In this document: positions 1 to 10,837 of the stretch, piece after piece
Numbering within the stretch: position 1 is the stretch's first letter
Layout of the letters: every line of letters begins with the position of its first letter
Assembly: GCF_001641265.1 (NCBI RefSeq)
Contig: NW_020167569.1
Location: 1-53,735 of the forward strand
Source: Pseudogymnoascus destructans
Taxonomy: Eukaryota > Ascomycota > Leotiomycetes > Thelebolales > Thelebolaceae
Reading direction: 5' to 3'
DNA: 53,735 nt
Position numbers and translations under genes: made by a program
Notes under the pieces: model-generated
The model's database searches: none
Told to the model about the DNA's origin: nothing
Seen by the model: only the letters and a program-made list of their open reading frames with translations

Positions 1-1756
1 TAGAACCCACAGAAGCCTAGATAGGATTTCACACCGGTAACGGTGGTCGGTCGAATCCAGTTTCGAAGGGGTTCGATCTTGTCGGGGTCCGCCTCGACAC
101 CGGAAGTGGTCAGTATGTAACCCAGGTACTTAGTTCGGGTAACATTGAACTCGCACTTCTTGAGGTCGGCTTGTAGCCCTGCCTCACGAAGGCGCTGTAG
201 GACTTTGTGTACGTGCTCTATATGTTCCGTAGGGTCCTCGGAGTATATGAGAATGTCGTCGAGGTAAGCCGTACAGAAGTCGTCCAAGTATTGCATGAGG
301 ACGTCGTTCATGTAGCGCTGGTACGTTGCGGGGCGTTGGTCAGTCCGAACGGCAGCACCTTGCACTTATAAGATCCATATCGAGTCCGAAAGGTAGTATA
401 CTCTTCGGAGTCAGGGTGCATTCGTATGCGATGGAAGGCTTGTCGGATATCTAGTTTCGTGAAATCTTGGCTTTCGACACCCCGTCCAAGTAGTTCGTCG
501 ATGCGCGGTATAGGTACGGATCGTTGCGGGTGAGTCCGTTCAGCTTGCGGTAATCAATGCAGAACCTCAGTTTGCCGTCCGCCTTTCTTAACGAAGAGTA
601 TAGGGGACGCAAAGGGCTATTGCTATTGACGATGAAGCCTTTCTCCAGGTTCTCCAGCAGGTATTGCTTGGTAGCCTTAAGCTCTTTGGTGCCTTGCCGG
701 TAGAGCGGGAGAAAGCGTTTGTAACGGCGCTCTAGCTGTATCTTATGATCGTATACCCGGTGTGGTGGTAATTTATCAGATTCCGATTTTGAGAAGACGT
801 CGGTGTACTTTCGGTGCACAGGCGGGAGTTTCTCCTGGATGAGTGATATCGTCTCGTCATCCTCTTCGGATTCTTTTTCCCGAATGATCTGATCGATCTC
901 GTAAAGGCTGGTCTGGAAGAACTCGCATCGCTTCGCATCATCTCGTGGTGGAAGGCGTTTGCACCGATCTCGCAGATGTGCACCGGCGTGAAGCTTGGTA
1001 CAGGCTTCGCCGGTGGCAAGAAAGGTACCCCTGGGATCTGAGGTGTACTCGGGCCAGTGTCGGTGGTCATTCCGGAGTCCGAAATTATCACTTTCATTTC
1101 CATCGAGCGTCCGCCTGCGCGGCGTCTGTCTTCGTGGTGGATTGCGGCATCCCTACGATTCGCATCCGACTGGTGAGAAGGATGTCGAATGGACGTTTCG
1201 CGCGAGTGGTAGGGCAAGGTGATCTCCTTGCTCCAGCTAGGAGTAGGCGGGTACTCCTTTGGCCATACTAGCCGGCTCTTTGCAGAGTCGAGTAGTATTC
1301 GGAAGCGGCTGAAAAGCTTCCTCCCAATTATCACATCTTGCGCTCCGAGGTCCAGGAGCACAAAGGGCAGTTATATATTCGGCGTCCTTCGACTGTTAAG
1401 TGCAACCGAATATACTCCGATACGTGACTTTGGATTTTTCGCTGAAAACCACGTATGGGTACAGAGTAGGGCAGTTTCCGTATGGGGCTCTGAAGCGCCT
1501 TCGACAGTCGTAGCGCGAAGGGCTTGTTGATGACGAGGTATCCGTTTGCTCCTGTGTCTGCGAGAGCCTTCGTTTGCACACCGAGTCCGTTCAGACTCAG
1601 CGTCGTGTCGACTAAGAACTGGGTTCCGCCCAAGAGTTCTTGTAGGTCGAGATCTCGCAGATCACATTTGCGTAGACCTAGGAAGGAGCCTTTCCCTAGG
1701 CCTCGTCGTTTTCCTCCAGGGACGCATCCGATTGGAGTTCGACTGCCTCCTCCCAC
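1..1756 (-). pseudogene. Ty3/gypsy pol N-terminal part (protease, RT), frameshifted
   Basis: This segment matches residues 1 to about 590 of the intact 1340-residue polyprotein at 39672-43694. The protease DTGANGY motif and the RT catalytic region can be read in pieces in different frames. Single-base losses or gains relative to the intact copy occur near positions 330, 462, 500, 580, 610, 710-735, 927, 1050 and 1365, nearly all in short runs of G, C, A or T. The 3' end of the gene lies outside the window. I regard the breaks as probable consensus errors at a contig end. A genuinely dead second element is the alternative. Confidence 0.85.
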
Positions 1757-3279
1757 TGCTCTTCGGGTTCAGGGGCTTCGCGGTCAATCTCTTTGACTGT
1801 GGGGTTGAGCGGCACCTGTCCTGGAAATGACCGGGCTTCCCGCATTTGAAACAGTTTCCAGACGCAGCCGGCACGGCGGTCGGTGGGTATGAAAGGAGTC
1901 CTCTGAAGGAACCCAACGGACTTCTTGTCGTCTTCGGTGGTTGGGTCTTGGCGGCCTCCACAGGCGGGAACCTGGATGAGCCGAGGCGGGCCCGTCCTGG
2001 AAGCTCGACTCGCTGCTCTTGGACTGGGAGCTCAACTCGCCGTTCCTGCGTCGCTCTTGGTCGAAGGCGGTTAAGGCTCGGACCATGGTGAGGTAATCGC
2101 CTTTCCATTGGTCCTTCACGACCGCCACGCGGCTGCGGAATTGCGGTGTGAGCTTGTTCCACATATACCGAACCACTCCGATTGTGATACTTGTCCGCTT
2201 GGGGCGGTGGGTATGAAAGGAGTCCTCTGGAAGGAACCCAACGGACTTCTTGTCGTCTTCGGTGGTGGGTCTTGGCGGCCTCCACAGGCGGGAACCTGGA
2301 TGAGCCGAGGCGGGCCCGTCCTGGGAAGCTCGACTCGCTGCTCTTGGACTGGGAGCTCAACTCGCCGTTCCTGCGTCGCTCTTGGTCGAAGGCGGTTAAG
2401 GCTCGGACCATGGTGAGGTAATCGCCTTTCCATTGGTCCTTCACGACCGCCACGCGGCTGCGGAATTGCGGTGTGAGCTTGTTCCACATATACCGAAACC
2501 ACTCCGATTGTGATACTTGTCCCGTAATCGCCGCACTTTGGAAGCGGGCTTTGAACTCGGGGAAGGTTTCGTGTAAGTGACCCTTTTCGCCCATCTGCAT
2601 ATCGTCGAATTCGTTCCGGGCCTGTTCGGTCTCATTACCCGTAAGGTAATATGATCCTAATAGGTCCATCATTTCGTCTGCGCTCTGGAAGCCATGCGTA
2701 TCCGATAGGTATTGGGGTTCCAGATATTCTTTGCCAGGCCGGTCGTAGTTCCCCATATCAACGCTCTTCTCGAGACGTCGGTAGGTAGTGTCCTCATTGA
2801 CTACAAGTCGGTCCCGAATGGACGCGCTCCATTGCATAAAGGTATGTCTATCCCATCGCTGAGCGGCGTAATCTTCTCAGAGATGGTGGATTTCTTGTAA
2901 CGGTTCGGAGGGTCCACGTGTACTGTCGGGGTAGACCCGGGATTGAAGGAGAGCGCGCATTGTCGACAGGTGGCAGTCGAACGGTGCCGGGCGTGTTTCG
3001 CATTGTCGGTGCAGGCTGTTCGTCTTCGTCGGCCTCAATGGTGCGCACTGGGGCGTCGGCAGCCGGTGGTGGCGTAGACGGTATTCGGGTCTGGCTAGCT
3101 ACGAGGCTGGCTACCATCGCCTTGAGCTCCCGCATCTCGTTCTCGAGGTTCGCTATGCGATCCGGGGGGCTTTCGGATGGCCCTGCGGTCGTGCCCGCTG
3201 TGGCGGTTTGCCTAGTTGTCATTCGTAGCGGTTGACCGTCATTGTCGGGTGGTGGGTTTTGTGTCGTCTTGCGCGACAT
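1696..3279 (-). pseudogene. Ty3/gypsy gag, frameshifted, with internal tandem duplication
   Basis: Gag of the chromovirus. It starts at ATG 3279 (protein begins MSRKTTQ) and runs left to a nucleocapsid zinc knuckle (CFKCGKPGHFQDRC pattern, CX2CX4HX4C) close to its end, overlapping pol by about 60 bases. The first ~140 residues are open here, including an ENEMRELKAMVASL coiled-coil-like stretch, whereas in the right copy this part is shifted. The central gag core (SEWFRYMWNKL) is followed by a ~320-bp tandem duplication that throws the downstream frame off. As read, no continuous Gag can be made from either copy. Confidence 0.8.
1881..2522 (-). repeat. ~320-bp tandem duplication inside gag
   Basis: Two head-to-tail copies (1881-2204 and 2205-2522) begin with CGGTGGGTATGAAAGGAG and end near GATACTTGTCC. 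They differ by only a few indels. The duplicated segment encodes the gag part from the SEWFRYMWNKL motif to the low-complexity region before the zinc knuckle. The same duplication is present in the right copy at 43820-44462, so it belongs to the underlying molecule or to a shared assembly step. Confidence 0.9.
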
Positions 3280-3641
3280 CTTGATTCGGGGGTGTATCGA
3301 GTCGCAGTCGATACGGAAGAGTTTGACTTCCGGTAGCTCGTAGCTATCAACACTCTTGTTCACAATTGCCTCTGTGCTTGAGGGGGTTCTTTAGGATCTC
3401 GTATCCTATTCGGCGCCAACGCGTCGGCGACTTTACCAGCTTGCTCTGCAGGATCAAACCCTGATCCACTGGCTGTCCGTGAGTTCTCTGGGGTCACGGC
3501 TATTTGGAGTCATCAGGTCTCTACTTCGAAATGTCACCGAGTCGCGGTCGGTGGTGTTTCGACAGTTCTCCTGAGTCGTTCCGGTTGTGGGATATTCTTT
3601 GAGTACGGCCGTCCCCGGCAGGCGTGATCTTTTTTGTATAA

Positions 3642-3952
3642 TGTAAGGACGCAGGGCACCGTATCACGAGAAGTGGCATATGGGAGTGCGAGTCGGATAT
3701 GAGTCGGTGCAATCCTATAGGTCTACTACGAAGGATACAAAAAAGATGAAAGGGGAGCTTATAGCTTCCTACCCCTTATGTACCTAAATGGGGTCCGACT
3801 CGGCTAGGCCTTAGCGTACCGGTAGATCCACTCCCGTCTGCCGCCCGAATCGACCCCGACCCTAGAACATCTATGCTGCTATACTACTATGTCGCCTATT
3901 CCGCGTTGTCTTACGGGTCCGAGGGTACCCCGTGTAAGGAGGCATCCTTACA
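3642..3952 (-). repeat. 5' LTR of Ty3/gypsy chromovirus (left copy)
   Basis: A 311-bp LTR with 8-bp inverted ends TGTAAGGA and TCCTTACA, and TG/CA termini. It is nearly identical to 37923-38233 and 45586-45895. The element lies on the minus strand, so this right-hand LTR is its 5' LTR. Confidence 0.95.
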
Positions 3953-4115
3953 GTACCTTGCTAGTCTACTCGCATTCTGGATCCTCCTGTCCTTATGGAT
4001 GGGATTAAACCAGCTTTTGAAGACTAGGTTGTAAAGATCTGACTTAAGCTAGAAGCTAACATCGACCACTTCCCAAATGACAAGATGCAGATGAGTTATC
4101 TCCAAAGCAGACTAG

Positions 4116-5041
4116 TGTCATACTGACATTCGTTGCACTCAGTTTGCTATCAAAGTCAAGAGCAAACTTGGAAATCTCCTCCTCAAACCTACAAGTCACT
4201 ATACATATTTTGGCTTATCACACCAACAACAAGAGCAATACTACTCAACGATTGCTACAACCATCTATGATTCATTACACGTCATCGCTCCTTAGTTACT
4301 GGGCCGATATTACCACATAGCATATCTCTACAACCCTCTATGATTCATTACATGACATCACTCATACTACCACATGACATATCTCTACCAACTAGAGGCC
4401 TAGGAGCATGAACGATAGCTCTAAAAGCTCCGACGAACCTCTATGATTCATTACATGTCATCGCTCTTTAGTTACCCACAAGATTGGTTAAGTTATGACA
4501 TAATTTGTCTATGACATAATTTGTCTATGACATAATTTGTCTATAGGGGTACTCTGACCTTGGACCTCCTTTTACTTCCTATAGGCTACGAACCTAAGAG
4601 ATGGTTCTATGGGATTCTCTTACGTCGACTACAGTTACCAAGCCTGGTAAGTCATGGAAAGTCTTGGAAAATGAGAGAACTACACTCCTTTAGCATAAAT
4701 AGGATTGCCCTTTCCTTAAGAAAGGGCAAGCAGACAATACAGTAAATCGACTATCACATACTTCCACGTCTTTTCCAAGCTTCCAAGCATTCATCTTGTT
4801 ACTCCTTGTTTCTGAAAAGTCAGTGAGGTGTTAACCTCTGACTTACCCCTGAGTTCCCAGACTCAACATTTGTTGCAACTTGTCTGAACCACTTCACTAC
4901 ATCACACACCTGATTGCTGCGTTGTGGAATAGTCTAAGCTACAACCCTTTGGCTCTGTTTCCTAAGACAGTGTGTTGTCTTAGTAAAATCATCCCTCCCT
5001 TGGGTGGCTAGATTCTCACATCTGGTGCACCCACCATTACA
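4116..5041 (-). repeat. Solo LTR A (926 bp) with TSD ACTAG
   Basis: Begins TGTCATACTGACATTC and ends CCACCATTACA, so it has TG/CA termini. It is flanked on both sides by ACTAG, a perfect 5-bp target duplication (4111-4115 and 5042-5046). It is the reverse complement of unit B with roughly 5% divergence by eye. It sits inside the gag relic, whose reading frame resumes afterwards. It carries no long open frame. Confidence 0.85.
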
Positions 5042-5351
5042 ACTAGGAGGACTTGTAGTTCACCATGTGAACCTACGGCTTCGCATTACCTCACCAAACA
5101 TGCTTTAGTCAGCAGAAGAAATCCTCCAACTCCTTGAGAAAGTGTTTAGCAACCCTGATAGGAGACACACTGCACAAACTGAGTACTACAAGCTATACCA
5201 AGGCAAGAATACCTTTGCAACCTTCTAGGCTGAATTATAGAGACTTACAGCAGAGCTGGATTACTTAGAGGAGACCTTGCTTGACGATCTCTAATTCAAG
5301 ATCAACTAAGGCCTGCAGAAAGCCTTGGTTGCTAAAGTAGGAACTACTACC

Positions 5352-6275
5352 TGTAATGGTGGGTGCACCAGATATGAGAATCTAGCCACCCAAGGAAGGG
5401 ATGAATTTACTAAGACAACACACTGTCTTAGGAAACAGAGCCAAAGGGTTGTAGCTTAGACTATTCCACAACGCAGCAATCAGGTGTATGATGTGGTGAA
5501 GTGGTTTAGACAAGTTGCAACAAATGTTGAGTCTGAGAACTCAGGGGTAAGTCAGAGGTTAGCACCTCACTGACTTTTCAAAAACAGAGAATAACAAGAT
5601 CAATGCTTGGAAGCTTGGAAAAGACGTAGAAGTATGTGCTAGTCGATTTACTGTATTGTCTGCTTGCCCTTTCTTAAGGAAAGGGCAATCCTATTTATGC
5701 CAAAGGAGTGTAGTTCTCTCATTTTCCATGACTTTCCATGACTAACCAGGCTTGGTAAATGTATTAGAAATCAAGTGCGACCCACAACTAGCTTGCTAAT
5801 CATGTAGTGAACGTAAGAGAATCCCATTGGGTTCCTAGCCTATAGGAAGTGAAAAGGAGGTCCAAGGTCAGAGTACCTATAGATAAATTATGTCATAACT
5901 TAACCAATCTTGTGGGTAACTAAGGAGCGATGACGTGTAATGAATCATAGAGGGTTGTAGAAGCTTCTAGAGCTATCGTTCATGTTCCTAGGCCTCTAGT
6001 TGGTAGAGATATGCCATGTGGTAGTATTGGCCCACCCCCTTAAGGAGGATATTTTCTTAATAACTTGTTCAATGAGTGTCCAAATGATATGCTGTGATGT
6101 ATGTAGCATAAACAGATGTAGTAGAAGAGTTTGCAGCAATCGTTGAGTAGTATTGCTTCTGTTGTTGGTGTGATAAGCCAAGATATGTATGGTGACTTGT
6201 AGGTTTGAGGAGGAGATTTCTAAGTTTGCTCTTGAGTTTGATAGCAAACTGAGTGCAACGAATGTCAGTATGACA
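5352..6275 (+). repeat. Solo LTR B (924 bp) with TSD CTACC
   Basis: Begins TGTAATGGTGGGTGCACC and ends GTCAGTATGACA. It is flanked by CTACC on both sides (5347-5351 and 6276-6280), and the gag relic reads straight across the joined flanks. It lies in the opposite orientation to units A and C, so B and C form a long inverted repeat around a 755-bp spacer. Confidence 0.87.
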
Positions 6276-7030
6276 CTACCCTACTTGAATTCGTGAAGAA
6301 ATGCATGCTTGTGGACCAAAACCTACAGAGAATTCAAGAAAAGGAGAAGAGAATGAAGTCATAGCCGTTCGCCTACTAGAAGCAGAGTGGCCAAAGCCCT
6401 ACTGCTAGTACTGCTGTTAAAATAGTGGCACTATAGAAGAAGCTCTACCGCCCTCCCTACTAAGATCCTGAGAAAGAATCACTTATGAAGCTTGGCAAAT
6501 GCTTCCATTGCTATGGAAGTGGTCATCGCGCTTGCGACTGCCTATAGAAGCAGAAAGTTAGAGTTAATGAGATATCTACTATAGAAGAGCATGCTTAATA
6601 TGAGTCGGGAAACGAATAGCCTCTAGAGAAGACAGAGGTTCTATAGCAAGAATTGCCTCCTCTGTGTAACGGGTGCTGCCGTTACAGTACATGTGGTATA
6701 TAAAGCGTGTTACGCGTATTCCGGGCGAGCCGGAATACTGTAGTCTTTTTGGCTCAGTGGGATGTAGCACGAGCATAACCGTACATCATTACACTCTGCC
6801 TCATCATTATCCCATTTCAACTATGACACTCCATTCTTAGCTACCTGTAGAATAGTAAGAAATCAAATTGTGGATAGCGGTGCAACAGGTGGCAGCTTTG
6901 TGAATGCTGTTGACGCAAAAAGAATTTGTGAAATTGAAAACATCTCTCCTATCAAACTTATAAAACCAAAGAACATTGAAGGATTTAATGGAGCTACTGC
7001 ACTATAGTCACACATGCTATATACCCTCGA

Positions 7031-8124
7031 TGTCATACTGACATTCATTGCACTCAGTTTGCTATCAAATTTAAGAGCAAACTTAGAAATCTCCTCCTCA
7101 AACCTACAAGTCACCATACATATCTTGGCTTATCACACTAACAACAGAAGCAATACTACTCAACGATTGCTGCAAACTCTTCTACTACATCTGTTTATGC
7201 TACATACATCACGGCATATCATTTGGACACTCATTGAACAAGTTATTAAGAAAACCTCCTCCTTAAGGGGGTGGGCATATCTCTACCAACTAGAGGCCTA
7301 GGAACATGAACGATAGCTCTAGAAGCTTCTACAACCCTCTATGATTCATTACACGTCATCGCTCCTTAGTTACCCACAAGATTGGTTAAGTTATGACATA
7401 ATTTGTCTATAGGTACTGTGACCTTGGACCTCCTTTTCACTTCCTATAGGCTAGGAACCCAAGAGATGGTTCTATGGGATTCTCTTACGTTCACTACATG
7501 ATTAGCAAGCTAGTTGTGGGTCGCACTTGATTTCTAATACATTTACCAAGCCTGGTTAGTCATGGAAAGTCATGGAAAATGAGAGAACTACACTCCTTTG
7601 GCATAAATAGGATTGCCCTTTCCTTAAGAAAGGGCAAGCAGGCAATACAGTAAATCGACTAGCACATACTTCTACGTCTTTTCCAAGCTTCCAAGCATTG
7701 ATCTTGTTATTCTCTGTTTTTGAAAAGTCAGTGAGGTGCTAACCTCTGACTTACCCCTGAGTTCTCAGACTCAACATTTGTTGCAACTTGTCTAAACCAC
7801 TTCACCACATCATACACCTGATTGCTGCGTTGTGGAATAGTCTAAGCTACAACCCTTTGGCTCTGTTTCCTAAGACAGTGTGTTGTCTTAGTAAATTCAT
7901 CCCTTCCTTGGGTGGCTAGATTCTCATATCTGGTGCACCTCAGACTCAACATTTGTTACAACTTGTCTAAACCACTCCACTACATCATACACCTGATTGC
8001 TGCGTTGTGGAATAGTCTAAGCTACGACCCTTTGGGTCTTTTTCCTAAGACAGTGTGTTGTCTTAGTAAAATCATCCCTTCCTTGGGTGGCTAGATTCTC
8101 ACATCTGGTGCACCCACCATTACA
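7031..8124 (-). repeat. LTR unit C (1094 bp) with internal 175-bp tandem duplication
   Basis: Same family and orientation as unit A, from TGTCATACTGACATTC to CCACCATTACA. It is longer because a ~175-bp segment starting CAGACTCAACATTTGTT is duplicated in tandem (7766-7940 and 7941-8115). The flanks CTCGA and CCTAG do not give a clean target duplication. It may therefore be a solo LTR with mutated flanks, or one end of an element whose other half is lost. Confidence 0.75.
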
Positions 8125-8978
8125 CCTAGGACACGGTATACCCCTAGGTATGCTGCTTTCACTTACTCCGAAAACTCTTAGCTAAGCGACAATAAGCGGA
8201 ACGCAAATAGCGTTAGTAGCTAAGATCAACTATAGGAGGCAAACGCTACAAAAATAGCTACTCCACTCGCTCTATACGCTACAACAACTACAGACAGTGT
8301 AGGGGGGTCCCATATGACCTTCCTATACTAGGTCTAGAAAGCTAAGGGGATGTGTTGTAAAATATAAACTGACTTGAACCTACGAAAGTGTGGGCGTTCC
8401 ACTTTTGCCTAGTTCAATGGTTTTTAACACAATGTCGCGGACGTCATCCGTAGCTGGCTTACACGTTCTACTTCCGGAAGGTGACGATAACACTACACAT
8501 AACCTTGTATATCTAGAGGTATTGTGTGATATTACTATTCTACTACTTGCCTCAACTCTACTTAGTTGCTACGGGTGGTTACGGGCGCTTACTAGGTTTG
8601 GATGTCGTAATATGTTTACGGGTTTAAACACACGACCACTTACGGCAGGCAGTCACAAACCGGCGTACCACAAATCCAAATGACCGCCGTAATTGAGATG
8701 TCTCAACATGCAGGTAAAGTAATCATATCAACACACAGCGAAGTCAACAGGGAAACAGAGGAGAGAAGCATCGAACACAAGAAACCTGCCCCCGAACAAA
8801 GCTTCATTTTGTCTGGTTCTAAGAACAAAGCCTAAGCCTATGCCCATTTGCGATCCGTAGGCCCTCAAACCCGACAGCAAACCGCCAACCCCCCCGATAC
8901 CCAGACCAGCAGCAATCTGACGACGATGGCCACCTCCAAAAAATGCCTAGCTAAGGAGACACTGACCAAAATCCACGA
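8125..8978. other. Unassigned transposon-rich spacer
   Basis: AT-rich sequence with no convincing reading frame. It looks like further transposon debris up to about 8690. From 8690 to 8978 it is the downstream flank of the minus-strand gene at 8979-9995. A stretch from 8353 (TGTTG) to 8630 (AAACA) has LTR-like ends, but I see no target duplication and do not claim it as an LTR. Confidence 0.5.
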
Positions 8979-9995
8979 CTAAACAAGCAAACCGCTGCCC
9001 ACTTCTGCATTTCCTTCCCAACTCCCGAAAGCCAATTGTAGCTCCATATCATAGCTGAACCCCCCCCCCCCCCAAACCCGTCCAGGCAGCCTACCTAGCG
9101 ACAAAAAAAGAGACGCCCATTCAGACTGACGCACAAACAGCTGACCACGCGCAGACCTAGATCTCTGACCTAAACCCTGCCGTTTCGACGGCGGCGGCAC
9201 CGCGCGACTGAGGGAGAAATCAGTCCCCCTTACGAGACTATGAGCCTCCACCGGTTTACCAGGGCGATTATTGATTCTCTTGCTCGTGAGCTCGTAGAAG
9301 TCGTCTCGCTCGAGCTGCTCATAATCCGGCACAACCAGGAACATCTCCATGAAATCCACGAGGCGCGCCTTGGTATACGGACTCTCAACTTCGCGCTCGG
9401 GGTCCGATTCCCAGTCGAGGAAGAGCTTGGCGCGCGCGCGGAAATGAGAGTAGATCCCCTCCATGTAGCATTGCCCGAGCGCGCTGCTGCGGATAATGTC
9501 GACGTAGTGGTGCAAGAAGGTGAGGGCTTCGAAGAAGTGGTCGGGGGGGAAGACGGCGAGGAAGTGCTGTACTAGCGCTTTCATGCTGACGCAGACTTTG
9601 AGGCTTGAGGTTACTTTTTTCTTGTATGGCAGTCCTGACATGCGACTGTGGGGATGATAGTAGGGCCGCATGTGGGGGGAGAGACCCTTCATCTCCGACC
9701 TAATGGCAGCGTCGAGCTTTCCTCCTTCCACTGCACCGGCGTCTTCGTCGTCGAGGGTGACTCCGTCTCCAGCAGCCGCCGCCCTACGGCGTTTCCTCGA
9801 ACTGCGAGACGGCCTTTCGTGCCTGGTCTCCCTTTTAATATATGTGAAGTCATCTTCTTCCTCATATTCTCCATCTTCCTCGTCGAAATAGCCCTCGTCG
9901 ACATAGCCCTCGTCGACATAGCCCTCGTCGACATAGCCCTCGTCCTCGTTGAAGTCATCTCCGAGCTGAGACGAAGAGGAAACAACTCGTGCCAC
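8979..9995 (-). CDS. Unknown acidic protein with GYVDE repeats (left copy)
   Basis: A 338-residue open frame starting at ATG 9995. I do not recognise the family. The N-terminus (about residues 10-55) is very acidic and has four tandem GYVDE/GYFDE pentapeptides encoded by a 15-bp DNA repeat (about 9885-9950). A basic patch SSRKRRRAAAA follows and could be a nuclear localisation signal. The middle (about 100-250) looks like a folded, mostly helical domain rich in aromatic residues (PDHFFEALTFLHHYVDIIR). The C-terminus is unreliable: a poly-C run is 14 bases here and 10 in the right copy, which changes the last ~40 residues. In mid-gene the two copies also read DPEREVESP versus DPSAKVESP because of two compensating one-base indels. 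No catalytic motif is visible, and a nuclear role would be a guess. Confidence 0.65.
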   Translation of the reverse strand: MARVVSSSSQLGDDFNEDEGYVDEGYVDEGYVDEGYFDEEDGEYEEEDDFTYIKRETRHERPSRSSRKRRRAAAAGDGVTLDDEDAGAVEGGKLDAAIRSEMKGLSPHMRPYYHPHSRMSGLPYKKKVTSSLKVCVSMKALVQHFLAVFPPDHFFEALTFLHHYVDIIRSSALGQCYMEGIYSHFRARAKLFLDWESDPEREVESPYTKARLVDFMEMFLVVPDYEQLERDDFYELTSKRINNRPGKPVEAHSLVRGTDFSLSRAVPPPSKRQGLGQRSRSARGQLFVRQSEWASLFLSLGRLPGRVWGGGGFSYDMELQLAFGSWEGNAEVGSGLLV

Positions 9996-10837
9996 TTAAC
10001 CCGCGACTGTTCCTGGGGAGGAGGTGTCGGGAAAGGCGGCTGCTGTAGTGCACGACTATGATGAACAAAGTAAAAGACGAAGCAAAACAGATCGTTACAG
10101 GGGAGTGAATGTGAAAAACAGCTGTAGAACTAGAGTAACAGTGAAATAGTCAAAGGAAACACCACAAAGTAAAGTAATTACTTCCTATATACAAGGAAGC
10201 TGTCCTTTCTTTAGCCTTTATAGTTAAATGTGAAAAGTCCCCTCAGAGAGTTAAATGCTGGAGGCTGAAAACAAAAAGGAACGTCGTATATCCTCTCACT
10301 TGGGTTGGTGGGCCCATATGGAGAACTGACATCATCCCGAAACTCCGACGTGCGTGTGCCTCAAGGTACTACTTTTTGTTGAGTACGACTGTTGATTGCT
10401 GTACTATTCCGAGAACTTTGTAAGAGGCATAATGAACAAATACAGAGTAATAATTAGAAGTAATCACCCATTATATAGAGCCAGTAGAATATGATATATG
10501 TGGCTTCATATGTCAGAGCTGCGTGGCATCTGCGAGACCATAAACTTCCACGTATGGTCGCGGGTCGTGGGTCGCGGGTCGCGCTTTCAGATTTAGGGAG
10601 TCTCGGCGCAACGACATCCATTAAATTGGCCTGGAGACCAACGACAGCCAACAACCACCGACCGTGGTCTACTGTACGATTAAATTACTTTCATGTTTCA
10701 ATTGCAATCTACCTCTCATATTGCTTGATGCTTGGGCTTGAAGGCATTGCTATAGATGCTTTGGTTACGAGGGTAAGGGAAATTGACAGTTGCAGATCGA
10801 CCAGAACTCTCTGGGCTCAGGAGTTGAAAGCGCAGGC
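9996..10837. promoter_or_regulatory. Divergent intergenic region between the 338-aa gene and PLD1
   Basis: About 840 bp lie between two divergently transcribed genes, so both promoters should be here. I see no strong TATA box or defined operator. Around 10555-10580 there is a short GC-rich stretch with repeats of GGGTCG/CGCGGGTC. An upstream in-frame TTG at 10790 extends the PLD1 frame but is not a credible start. Confidence 0.5.

Larger units (their letters stand above)
1..3952 (-). mobile_element. Ty3/gypsy chromovirus, 3'-truncated by window start
   Basis: Minus-strand LTR retrotransposon. Reading from the right it has the 5' LTR (3642-3952), gag with a zinc knuckle, protease and the first part of reverse transcriptase; the window begins inside RT. 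It is the same element sequence as 37923-45895, where the rest (RNase H, integrase, chromodomain, 3' LTR) can be seen. In this copy pol is broken by many one-base indels relative to the intact right copy. Most of these lie in homopolymers, so they look like sequencing errors rather than evolutionary decay. Confidence 0.93.
3953..7030 (+). pseudogene. Degenerate Ty3/gypsy gag-protease relic, interrupted by two solo LTRs
   Basis: Three plus-strand pieces (3953-4115, 5042-5351, 6276-7030) rejoin into a retroviral-type Gag when LTR insertions A (4116-5041) and B (5352-6275) are removed. Visible landmarks are a retrotrans_gag-like segment (LEANIDHFPNDKMQ), a CCHC zinc knuckle (CFHCYGSGHRACDC, near 6500) and an aspartic protease active site DSGATG (near 6875). 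At least ten in-frame stops, mostly TAG with a few TAA, sit where Gln codons would be expected. This is a CpA-to-TpA pattern typical of repeat-induced point mutation. The relic is interrupted again at 7031 by unit C. It belongs to a different family from the chromovirus next to it. Confidence 0.82.

Noticed and set aside
5352..8124. Large palindrome as a designed functional element or replication origin
   Set aside because: It is fully explained by two solo LTRs of one family inserted in opposite orientation into an old gag gene.
8353..8630. Possible small solo LTR (TGTTG...AAACA)
   Set aside because: There is no matching target duplication and no second copy within the unit, so terminal similarity alone is too weak.
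9648..10061. Plus-strand 137-residue frame opposite the acidic protein gene
   Set aside because: It is an antisense shadow created by the GYVDE coding repeat and has no recognisable features of its own.
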